This document shows positions 26,239-32,922 of a DNA stretch of 64,000 nucleotides, one piece after another. A model generated the notes under the pieces. The model did no database searches, was not told where the DNA came from, and was given only the letters and a program-made list of their open reading frames with translations. A program made the translations under genes and the position numbers. Source of the stretch: Acidimicrobiales bacterium (GTDB lineage Bacteria > Actinomycetota > Acidimicrobiia > Acidimicrobiales > Iamiaceae); contig DASQKY010000037.1 of the NCBI GenBank assembly GCA_035630295.1, positions 1-64,000 of the forward strand. The letters are read 5' to 3'. The stretch's first letter is position 1; each line of letters opens with the position of its first letter.

Positions 26239-26664
26239 CTAGCTCGATCGGGCCCGGAGGACGAGGCCGAACACGGCACCGAAGCACAGGTGGTCGGCCC
26301 ACTGGGGACCGGCGGGCAGGGCGGCCACGGCCGGCCAACGACGCCCCAGCACGCCGAGGTCGAGGGCGGCGATGGCCGCCCCCGCCGCTGCTCCGGCCAG
26401 GGGCCCGACCGGGCGCCGCCGGGCCAGGGCTCCGAGCGCCAGGCTCCACCCGGCCGAGACGGCGCCGTGGGCCACAGCCCCGGCGACCAGGCCCGGCCGG
26501 TGACGGCGGCCCGGCAGCAGGGTCCCGGCGGCGCGGGCCGCCGCCAGGGGGTCGGACCCCTCGGCGAGCGCCCACGCCGTCGACGGTGCGCCGCTCACCA
26601 CGGAGGCGACGAGCCCGGCTCGGGCCACGTCGCCCCAGCTCGGTCGGCAGCGTGGTCGGCCCAT
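26239..26664 (-). CDS. small Ala-rich membrane protein
   Basis: A 141-residue protein with four weakly hydrophobic, Ala/Gly-rich segments (VARAGLVASVVSGAPSTAWAL, LVAGAVAHGAVSAGWSLALGA, LAGAAAGAAIAALDLGVLG, ADHLCFGAVFGLVLRA). The pattern, including AHG and WADHLCFGAVFG, is like small actinobacterial integral membrane proteins annotated as hypothetical. It converges on the isomerase-like gene. Confidence 0.6.
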   Translation of the reverse strand: MGRPRCRPSWGDVARAGLVASVVSGAPSTAWALAEGSDPLAAARAAGTLLPGRRHRPGLVAGAVAHGAVSAGWSLALGALARRRPVGPLAGAAAGAAIAALDLGVLGRRWPAVAALPAGPQWADHLCFGAVFGLVLRARSS

Positions 26665-26771
26665 GGCCCCACCTTCGCAGGCCCCGGACGGAGCGCACCC
26701 GTTCCTCCGCCCGGGTGGGAGCGCGACGGTTCCACCGCGCCGAGCAGGACATCAGCCCTTTGTCACGAAAA

Positions 26772-26787
26772 GTGGTGATAACACCAC
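26772..26787. promoter_or_regulatory. perfect dyad, candidate operator
   Basis: GTGGTG-ATAA-CACCAC, a 16-base perfect inverted repeat about 66 bases before the secreted-protein ATG at 26854. It lies in unusually AT-rich surroundings (starting near 26758), as expected of a promoter. It also sits upstream of the divergent gene at 26664. Confidence 0.45.
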
Positions 26788-26853
26788 GGAGAGGGTTACT
26801 CCCTCGTTCCGGTGGGCAGTCCTCCCTGGCCGCGGCGAGCGGTGGAGACCACG

Positions 26854-28032
26854 ATGAGACAGCGACCAGCACCCGACCGGGCCACCGCCCCCCCCGCCAC
26901 CGTGGGGACGGGCCGCGCCCGGCGGCTGCTGCGGGACCTGCTCCTGGTGCTGGCCCTGGGCCTGGCTGCAGCCCTGCTCCGCTCCGCCTCCGCCGGCGCC
27001 GCTCCCGGAGGTGACCTGCTCCCGCCGGTCCCGTCTCCCCGGGCCGGGGCTGATGCTCCCCACCTCGGTCCGGCGTCGCACGTGGTGGCCGGGGCGACCG
27101 CCGCCGTGCGCCCCACGACCGACCGGCCCGGCACCGACCGCCAGGGCGCCGGAAGCCTGGCCGTCCCGGTCGCTCGGTCGGCCGGCGCTCGCTCGCTGCC
27201 GGCGTCCGGACCGTCGCCCCGCCCCCTCGTCGCTCCCGCTCCGGCCTTCACCCTCGACCTGGCGCCGGCGGCCCCCTCCGGCCCCGCTCCGGCATCCACC
27301 CTCGCCCCGGCGGCCCCGTCGATCCCGCACCCGGCGGCCCTCCCGGCCTTGGCGCCAGTCGCATCCGGCACCGGCGCCGGCGAGCGCCCCTCCTTCCGAG
27401 AGGCCCTCGTCCCGACCGGGGAGCCGGTGCCGGTGGTGGCCGATGTGGTCACCGACGTGCGGGCCCTCGGTGATCGGGTGCTCGGGCCGGTGCTCGAGCC
27501 GATCCGGCCCGTGCTGGCCCCCGTCGCGGCGGCGGGGCGGGCCGCGCTCGACCCGGTCCTGTCGCCGGTCCTGGAGCTCGCCGGCCCGCTCGGGGCCGCT
27601 CTCCCGGCGGCCAACCCCGTGTCGTCGGTGGCGGCCTCCTCCGGTGGTCCCGCCGGGGCGGCCCCTGGGGCCGGCCTGCCAGACCTGCTGCCGGCCCTCG
27701 GCGCCGGGGTCTCCGGGGCGCCGACCGCGCTGACTGCGGAGCTGGGCCCCGATCCGTCCCCTGTCCGGCGCACGGCGGTCGGCGAGACGGTTCCGGCCCC
27801 GCATCGCGGCGGCGTGGCCGCGGGGCCGGCCGGGGCGATCCCCGAGCTGGTGCCGGTGCCTCCCGCGCCGGCCCCGGCCGGTGCCCTCCCGGCCGTCCCC
27901 GGGCCCGGCGCCCCTCTCGGCGTCCTCACCCTGCTCGAGAGCCCGGCCGCTGCCGCTGCCGGGCTCGTCCCCGCGTCGTCGCCCGACGCGAACAGTGCCA
28001 CCTGTCGCCGACCCGGGTACTCGCCCGACTGA
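26854..28032 (+). CDS. secreted Ala/Pro-rich protein, unknown
   Basis: A 392-residue protein whose N terminus has basic residues (GRARRLLRDL) then a hydrophobic segment and signal-peptidase-like site (LLLVLALGLAAALLRSASAGAAP). The rest is Ala/Pro/Gly/Val-rich low complexity with a short helical repeat region in the middle (DRVLGPVLEPIRPVLAPVA, ALDPVLSPVLELAGPL). Start ATG 26854 has GGAG eight bases before; a longer GTG start at 26812 is possible. It is the neighbour of the chaplin-like gene on the same strand, so both may contribute to the cell surface. I recognise no domain. Confidence 0.65.
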   Translation: MRQRPAPDRATAPPATVGTGRARRLLRDLLLVLALGLAAALLRSASAGAAPGGDLLPPVPSPRAGADAPHLGPASHVVAGATAAVRPTTDRPGTDRQGAGSLAVPVARSAGARSLPASGPSPRPLVAPAPAFTLDLAPAAPSGPAPASTLAPAAPSIPHPAALPALAPVASGTGAGERPSFREALVPTGEPVPVVADVVTDVRALGDRVLGPVLEPIRPVLAPVAAAGRAALDPVLSPVLELAGPLGAALPAANPVSSVAASSGGPAGAAPGAGLPDLLPALGAGVSGAPTALTAELGPDPSPVRRTAVGETVPAPHRGGVAAGPAGAIPELVPVPPAPAPAGALPAVPGPGAPLGVLTLLESPAAAAAGLVPASSPDANSATCRRPGYSPD

Positions 28033-28043
28033 CGGACTCCTCC

Positions 28044-28062
28044 GGCCGACCTCTGGTCGGCC
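28044..28062 (+). terminator. hairpin after secreted protein gene
   Basis: GGCCGAC-ctctg-GTCGGCC, a 7-bp stem with 5-base loop starting 12 bases after the stop at 28032. It could attenuate read-through into the next gene. Confidence 0.5.
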
Positions 28063-28116
28063 CACGTACCCGGCACCGGCCATCCGGTCGGGCCCCCTAC
28101 GACGAGGAGAACTCAG

Positions 28117-30195
28117 ATGCGAACTGCACTACGCGTCGCCTTGCGCGTCGCACTGCTGGCCATGGGACTGCTGTTCCTGTGGTCGAAGGCGGCATCAGCC
28201 GCCGACCCCCCACCCCCGACCCCCCTCTCGGACCTCTCGGCCCCCATCGAGCAGGTCGTGGGCCAGTTGCCCGCCCTGACCGACGCCGGTGACGCCGGCC
28301 TGCCGACCGGGGTGGACACCGATGTCACCGTGGACACGTGCGGCACCGGCGTGACCGTGCTGGGCCCGGGGGGCGAGGACTGCACCTCGCCGCCCGCCCC
28401 GGCCCCGGCTCCGGCCGAGGACCCCGAGGCCCCGGCCTCGGACATCGACGTGGAGGCGCCGGTCAGCCTGTGCGGCAGCGGCGTGACCCTGGCCGGCGAC
28501 ACCTCGACCACCTGTGAGGCCTCGGCGGAGACGGGCGACGCCTCCACCGGTGACGGCCACGGCGCCCCCCTGGACGGCGACGTCGAGGCCCCGGTCAACC
28601 TGTGCGGCCTCAACGCCACCGCCCTGGGCACCAACAGCACCGAGTGCTCGTCGACGTCCCTGGACGTCGACGAGCCGGCTGACGGGTCGACCTCCGGCAC
28701 CGCCACCGACGGCGACGTCGAGGCCCCGGTCAGCGCCTGTGGCGTCGGCCTCACGGTGCTGGGCGAGAGCTCGACGGACTGCCAGCCCACCACGACCACG
28801 GGCGCCGACGACGGCGATCCCGCCTCGACCGACGCCGTCGGTGGTGGCGGCGTCGAAGCGCCGGTCGACGTGTGCGGTGTGGGCCTCGCCGTGCTGGGCG
28901 AGAGCTCCACGGGCTGCGTGGGCACCACCGCCACCGGCGACGACTCCGGCACGGCCGGGGCCCAGACCGTGGGCGGCGGCGACGTGGAGGCCCCCGTCAA
29001 CGTGTGCGGCGTCGGGGGCTCGGTCCTCGGCGACTCCACCACGACCTGCCACCCGGCGGTGGCCACCGGCGACGACGGTGGCGACGGCACGACCGGCGAC
29101 GGGACCGGCCTGGGCGGGACCGACAGCGATGTCGAAGCGCCCATCTCCGTCTGCGGAGTCGGGGGCGCCGTCCTCGGCGACTCGACCACCGCCTGCGGGC
29201 CCGTGGCCGGCACCGGCGACGACCCCTCGGGCGCCCCTGCCGGCGCCACCGGGCCCCTGGGTGACCTGGACGTCGAGGCCCCGGTCTCGGTGTGCGGGGT
29301 GACCGGCTCGGTGCTGGGCGACACCGCCACCACGTGCGGGAGCTCGATCGGCTCCGGCGACGACGGGTCCGGCGCGGCCGCCCCCACCGCGGGCGGGACC
29401 GTCGAGGCTCCCGTCAACGTGTGCGGTGTCAGCGGTACCGTCCTCGGTGACTCGGCCACTGCCTGCGGGCCCACCGTCGGCACCGGTGACGGCACCGGCT
29501 CCGGGGGCAGCGGCCCGCTGGGCGGCCTGGACGTCGAGGCCCCGGTCTCGGTGTGCGGGGTCACCGGCTCGGTGATGGGTGACACCACCACCACGTGCGC
29601 GGGTTCGGCCGAGGCCACCGCCGGCGGGTCCAGCGATGGCGAGCAGCCCGTCGGGCCCAGCGTCGCGGTCCCCGTCGACGTGTGTGGCGTCGGCGGGACC
29701 GTGCTGGGCAGCTCCAGCACCACCTGCGCCGGCGGCCCCGGCACCCGCCGCCAGAGCGACGAGGACGTGGAGATCACCATCGACGTCTGCGGCGTCGGCC
29801 TCTCGGTCCTCGGGGACGGCAGCACCACCTGCGGGGCCGACCCGGGCGACCCGACCGACCCCGTCGATCCCATCGATCCGATCGATCCCGTCGACCCGAC
29901 GGACCCGGGTGATCCCACCGACCCCGTGGACCCGGCGGACCCCGGGGACCCGGCGGACCCCACCTCCGTGCTCCCCCAGGGGCCGGTCGAGCGACCGGTC
30001 GAGCAGCCGGTCGAGCAGCCCGGCACCGAGGTCTCCCCGACCCCGGTGTTGGAGCGGATCCCCACCGGCGCCGACGTCGGCGCTGAGGGGCCGCTGGCCA
30101 GCACCGGGTTCGATGGTCGCCTGGTCGGCCTCGGCCTCTTGCTCCTCCTCCTCGGCTGGGCCCTCACCCGGGCCCGGCGCCTGGCCCTCGGCTGA
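28117..30195 (+). CDS. cell-wall-anchored protein with twelve chaplin-like repeats and LAxTG sorting signal
   Basis: A 692-residue exported protein. The signal peptide MRTALRVALRVALLAMGLLF...ASA is followed by twelve units of about 23 residues, each containing a VxVCG...VLG...C pattern with two Cys and spaced by 15-35 residues of Gly/Thr/Asp-rich linker. The unit resembles the core of Streptomyces chaplins (VNVCGNxVxVxG...C), but with 13 rather than about 17 residues between cysteines. A Pro-Asp dipeptide stretch (DPxDP repeats) leads to the C-terminal LASTG, a hydrophobic helix (LVGLGLLLLLLGWAL) and RARR tail, the layout of a class E sortase substrate. Start ATG 28117 has GAGGAG just upstream. 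No sortase gene is in the window. Confidence 0.85.
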   Translation: MRTALRVALRVALLAMGLLFLWSKAASAADPPPPTPLSDLSAPIEQVVGQLPALTDAGDAGLPTGVDTDVTVDTCGTGVTVLGPGGEDCTSPPAPAPAPAEDPEAPASDIDVEAPVSLCGSGVTLAGDTSTTCEASAETGDASTGDGHGAPLDGDVEAPVNLCGLNATALGTNSTECSSTSLDVDEPADGSTSGTATDGDVEAPVSACGVGLTVLGESSTDCQPTTTTGADDGDPASTDAVGGGGVEAPVDVCGVGLAVLGESSTGCVGTTATGDDSGTAGAQTVGGGDVEAPVNVCGVGGSVLGDSTTTCHPAVATGDDGGDGTTGDGTGLGGTDSDVEAPISVCGVGGAVLGDSTTACGPVAGTGDDPSGAPAGATGPLGDLDVEAPVSVCGVTGSVLGDTATTCGSSIGSGDDGSGAAAPTAGGTVEAPVNVCGVSGTVLGDSATACGPTVGTGDGTGSGGSGPLGGLDVEAPVSVCGVTGSVMGDTTTTCAGSAEATAGGSSDGEQPVGPSVAVPVDVCGVGGTVLGSSSTTCAGGPGTRRQSDEDVEITIDVCGVGLSVLGDGSTTCGADPGDPTDPVDPIDPIDPVDPTDPGDPTDPVDPADPGDPADPTSVLPQGPVERPVEQPVEQPGTEVSPTPVLERIPTGADVGAEGPLASTGFDGRLVGLGLLLLLLGWALTRARRLALG
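28321..29832 (+). repeat. twelve tandem chaplin-like units
   Basis: Units begin with DVEAPV or a variant and end with the second Cys; units 6-10 are closest to each other (VCGVxGSVLGDS). Unit 1 and units 11-12 are the most diverged. Every unit has exactly two Cys, 24 in all. Confidence 0.85.
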
Positions 30196-30209
30196 GGCCC
30201 GGCGTGGAC

Positions 30210-30255
30210 GCGGCTGTGCCGCGGGTCGCCTCCGGGCGCCCCGCGGCACAGCCGC
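30210..30255 (+). terminator. strong hairpin after chaplin-like gene
   Basis: A 16-bp stem, GCGGCTGTGCCGCGGG against CCCGCGGCACAGCCGC, loop 14 bases, beginning 15 bases after the stop at 30195. Confidence 0.75.
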
Positions 30256-30272
30256 GCCGGAGGGACACTGGT

Positions 30273-30305
30273 CCCCTGATGACCGCTTCTTTCGAACCCC
30301 GTGAT
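30273..30305 (+). repeat. imperfect direct repeat, left copy
   Basis: CCCCTGATGACCGCTTCTTT and following bases resemble 31884-31916 (CCCCTGATTACCGCTCTTTC). About five of six bases match if one indel is allowed. The pair brackets vapBC and the frameshifted membrane protein gene. Confidence 0.5.
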
Positions 30306-30331
30306 CGCGGCGTCTCGCCTCGCTGGCGGGC

Positions 30332-30739
30332 TCAACGAGGAGCGATGACGGGGACCGCAGGAAAGTAGGTGTGGTAGCGGGCCACATCCCTGGTGAGCAG
30401 GGCGAGCCCATCGACAGCCGCGTGCGCACCGATGAAGAAGTCGGGCAGCGGTGAGGACCGGGCGCCGCCTTTGCGCCGATACGAGACGAACACCTTGCCG
30501 GCGAGGAACGCTGCCGCCCAGGGGATGGCAACCCGGTTGAAGTCCTGTCGAGGAAGTGCCGCTTCGAGATCCTCGACGCGGGAGAAGCGGATCGAGACCT
30601 CCGCATAGATCACCGGGTTGATGATCAGCGGGCCGCCTTCCGCAGCATGGGCCAGCGCTTCGATCGACCAGTCGAGCCATCGCGGGTCCTCGGTGAGCAC
30701 ATCGAGGAGTACGTTGCTGTCGACCAGGGTTGCCGCCAT
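30332..30739 (-). CDS. vapC: PIN-domain toxin, VapC family
   Basis: A 135-residue PIN ribonuclease. The acidic metal-binding residues are visible: Asp7 (TLVDSNVLLDVL), Glu47 (IYAEVSIRF), Asp100 (PLPDFFIGAHA) and Asp118 (LLTRDVARY). VapC toxins usually cleave tRNA or rRNA and are held in check by the antitoxin encoded just upstream, two bases away. The core IAYPE-like details vary, and the RNA target is unknown. Start ATG 30739. Confidence 0.92.
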   Translation of the reverse strand: MAATLVDSNVLLDVLTEDPRWLDWSIEALAHAAEGGPLIINPVIYAEVSIRFSRVEDLEAALPRQDFNRVAIPWAAAFLAGKVFVSYRRKGGARSSPLPDFFIGAHAAVDGLALLTRDVARYHTYFPAVPVIAPR

Positions 30740-30741
30740 CT

Positions 30742-30969
30742 TCAGTCGCCGCGGGTGAGCGCCATGATCTCGTCCGTACCCAGGTGTACGTCACCGCGTC
30801 CGCGCAGGCGCTCCGCGACCCGTCGTCCCCGCGTGGGATCACCGTTGCGCTTGCGCACGACGATCGTGTCCCCCTCACGTTCGAACTCCACATCGGAGCC
30901 GGCTCCGATGCCCATGGCGTCGCGCAGATCCTTGGGAATCGTCACCTGTCCCTTCTCAGTCACCTTCAT
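30742..30969 (-). CDS. vapB: AbrB/SpoVT-type antitoxin, VapB
   Basis: A 75-residue protein with the swapped-hairpin DNA-binding fold: KVTEKGQVTIPKDLRDAMGI, then GSDVEFEREGDTIVVRK. The C-terminal half, rich in Arg and acidic residues (GRRVAERLRGRGDV), should wrap the VapC active site. It is immediately followed by vapC. Its ATG abuts a perfect palindrome that is the obvious autoregulatory operator. Confidence 0.92.
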   Translation of the reverse strand: MKVTEKGQVTIPKDLRDAMGIGAGSDVEFEREGDTIVVRKRNGDPTRGRRVAERLRGRGDVHLGTDEIMALTRGD

Positions 30970-30984
30970 GGTAGGAATCCTACC
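30970..30984 (-). promoter_or_regulatory. VapBC operator palindrome
   Basis: GGTAGGA-A-TCCTACC, a 15-base perfect dyad directly adjoining the vapB start codon. A leader this short implies a leaderless or nearly leaderless transcript. Confidence 0.7.
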
Positions 30985-31042
30985 AGTAAGAGTAAGAACG
31001 TCGCGGACATCGGCGGCCCGGATGCGGACGACTCAGGAACCA

Positions 31043-31061
31043 CGACGGGATTCGCACCCGC
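31043..31061 (-). repeat. tRNA T-arm-like fragment (candidate att remnant)
   Basis: CGACGGGATTCGCACCCGC matches the T-arm/3' side of tRNA-Glu at 34897-34915 in 18 of 19 positions and in the same orientation. It lies in non-coding sequence, so it may be an attachment-site remnant. The T-loop is conserved between tRNAs, so coincidence is possible. Confidence 0.4.
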
Positions 31062-31144
31062 TCCCACGATGAAGGGCATAGCCCCGGCCCCGACCACTTG
31101 GCCCGGCGGGAGCGTGTGAGTCGGCCGGGCGAGACGACCGGGCC

Positions 31145-31827
31145 TTACCCACTCGCGACGGTCGGGCCCGGGGCCGGAGTGGGCAGGAGGCCCGACGCCA
31201 CGGCGAGGTCGATAGCCGACTGGCCCGGCGTGTCGTTCAGGGCTCTGAGGTGCTGATCGTCTACCACTCGCACACCTTCGATCGAGTGCGACGAGCCGGT
31301 AACGCTGCCATCGCACCAGACCGAGACTGTCGAGGGGGGCCGGTCTGCGTGGGCACGAACCGCAGCCGCCCACCGCCCATCTGATTGATGTTCCCTTCGG
31401 CCCGCGACTCCGACTCGTACACGAAGTGCAGGTCGGGGAACGTGAACGAGCTGGCCGTGGTCGAGAACGCGCCGTCGAACACCCCGGTCTCCGGGTCGTA
31501 GTTCTGGCCCCCGTATCTGACGCTGGGACCGTCGGGGACGAAGTGGACGATCCCGACCCTGAGCGGCCGGCCGTCCTCGCCGCGGACCACGTTCACCCAC
31601 GTGCCGTCGACCCATTCGTTCCCGCCGAGCAGACGCCGGACCCGCGCCCGTCGGATCGTCCGATCGGCCAGGTGGTTGGAGATCAGGCCTGCGGCCGCCA
31701 CGATGCCGATGCGGGGCGCCAGCACGAGCCACCCGTTCCAATTTGACGCCGGCCAGGGCGCCAGTGGCCACCACCCGAGGGCGACCCCCATCGAGACGAT
31801 GATCCTGTGCAGGTTCCCGAGCGACAC
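31145..31827 (-). pseudogene. two-TM, beta-rich protein, frameshifted
   Basis: The probable start is GTG 31827, preceded by GGGGAG. The first 60 residues hold two hydrophobic segments (HRIIVSMGVALGWWPLAPW, WLVLAPRIGIVAAAGLI), followed by a beta-rich domain (EWVDGTWVNVV, GIVHFVPDG, LHFVYESES, GGGRLRF). The frame then ends at 31261, but the coding-like continuation (SVWCDGSVTGSSHSIEG, LRALNDTPGQSAIDL) runs in another frame to 31145. The two join at a run of six G (six C on the coding strand) at 31334-31339. One more C would restore 227 residues. The two-TM plus beta-barrel layout with a GTW strand recalls Cap15-like effectors of CBASS, but I cannot confirm homology and no cyclase is near. A sequencing error is possible. 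Confidence 0.6.
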
Positions 31828-31883
31828 CTGGCTCCCCCATCGTGACGGACGACGACACAGGGGTACGTGTCCCGAGCTGAGCA

Positions 31884-31916
31884 CCCCTGATTACCGCTCT
31901 TTCGAACTCCCTGACC
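31884..31916 (+). repeat. imperfect direct repeat, right copy
   Basis: Partner of 30273-30305; both contain TTTCGAAC and CCGCT in the same order. Confidence 0.5.
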
Positions 31917-32010
31917 AGAGAGTTGCTGGTGAGGCTGGTATGTCAGGTTGGGCGGAGGGTGTGAAGGAGTCCGGCCATCGATGGAGACGGCAAGCCGACC
32001 GATCGCGATG

Positions 32011-32634
32011 CTACGACGGGTCGTCGTCGAGCTGTTCTGCCTCTGCCAGGCCAGCTTCGACCTCTTCCGGCAAGGGCAAGTCGGGGTCCGGCCACACCTG
32101 GGTCCCGTGCTTCTGAATGTGGCCCAGGGGGATCTTGGGGTTGTTGAGGTGGTCGGGTGCGCTGCCTTCTGAACGGGCTGCAGCCTGGCCAAGCAGCCGC
32201 TGCTCCCAGCGGGAGAAGTACAACTCCAGCGCCGCTGGCGTGATCTCGTAGATGGCTTCGGGGGACGACTGGTCGAAAACGGCCACAATCCAGAGGTGGA
32301 CCTGTCGATAGCGCGCGATGTTGGCCAGGGTCAGGGTGTGCTCGGTCGTCACTGCCAGGCTGGTCTTGCGTTCGCCCCGGGCGTTGACGCGAGCGACCGT
32401 CTTCATCTCGTAGCGCCGCCCTTGGGCGTCGATGGCGTCGTCGCCTTCCCGGTCGAGCTTGGTCAGGTCGAACAGCGTGAGCATCAGCAACTCCTTGAAG
32501 CCGCCGTCGTCGAAGACGTTGTGAATTCCGCGGTCAGAGGCGTGATGTTGGAGTTCCACGCCCAGGTCCACCAGATGACCCACGTCGCCGGTCGGGATGA
32601 GGCGCCGCGAGGACAGTTCCTGCGCGGGGGTCAC
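32011..32634 (-). CDS. type II restriction endonuclease, PD-(D/E)xK-like
   Basis: A 207-residue protein starting at GTG 32634, overlapping the TGA of the controller gene (GTGA). A nuclease signature is visible: Asp66 and Asp69 in GDDAIDAQG, then Glu76-x-Lys78 in RRYEMKTV, with helix KELLMLTLFDLTKL before it. The pattern D-(8-10)-ExK is that of PD-(D/E)xK restriction enzymes. The Gln-rich surface and DQSSPEAIYEI are not diagnostic. Its role is inferred from the neighbouring C protein and divergent methyltransferase. The recognition site cannot be read. Confidence 0.78.
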   Translation of the reverse strand: MTPAQELSSRRLIPTGDVGHLVDLGVELQHHASDRGIHNVFDDGGFKELLMLTLFDLTKLDREGDDAIDAQGRRYEMKTVARVNARGERKTSLAVTTEHTLTLANIARYRQVHLWIVAVFDQSSPEAIYEITPAALELYFSRWEQRLLGQAAARSEGSAPDHLNNPKIPLGHIQKHGTQVWPDPDLPLPEEVEAGLAEAEQLDDDPS

Positions 32635-32870
32635 GGCGCAGCCTCGAATAGCGCCGCTACAGGCACGTCCAGGGCCGACGCAACCGCCAGGATGTTGTCG
32701 AGGCCGACGTTTCGCTCGCCGCGTTCCAGGCCCGACAGATAGGTGCGGTGGATTCCGGACCGCTCGGCGAGGGCCTCCTGTGACAGTCCGGCCCGCACAC
32801 GGAGAGCCCGGACTCGCTGCCCGAAGGCCACGCGACCAGGATGACCCGACTTGTCGTACCCCTCCGTCAT
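32631..32870 (-). CDS. XRE-family controller (C) protein
   Basis: A 79-residue helix-turn-helix protein. FGQRVRALRVRAGLSQEALA is helix 1-2 and ERSGIHRTYLSGLERGERN is the recognition helix region; it ends VPVAALFEAAP. This is the classical layout of restriction-modification controller proteins, which delay endonuclease expression until DNA is methylated. ATG at 32870 is preferred over a longer frame because the fold starts a few residues in. It is the first gene of the C-R operon and divergent from the methyltransferase. Confidence 0.88.
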   Translation of the reverse strand: MTEGYDKSGHPGRVAFGQRVRALRVRAGLSQEALAERSGIHRTYLSGLERGERNVGLDNILAVASALDVPVAALFEAAP

Positions 32871-32898
32871 GATGGAGCCGAACGGTAGGGTTCTGTCG

Positions 32899-32922
32899 AC
32901 TATGGGGCTACAGCCTATGAGT
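32899..32922. promoter_or_regulatory. imperfect dyad, candidate C-box
   Basis: Outer ACT/AGT arms at 32899-32901 and 32920-32922 flank an inner GGCT-AC-AGCC perfect dyad centred at 32910/32911. It overlaps the candidate methyltransferase start codons and sits 30 bases upstream of the C-protein start, so binding here could repress the methylase and activate the C-R operon. Confidence 0.5.

Noticed and set aside
28321-29832. Possible CRISPR array in the repeat region
   Set aside because: The repeats are protein-coding, vary in sequence, have unequal spacing and no fixed spacer length.
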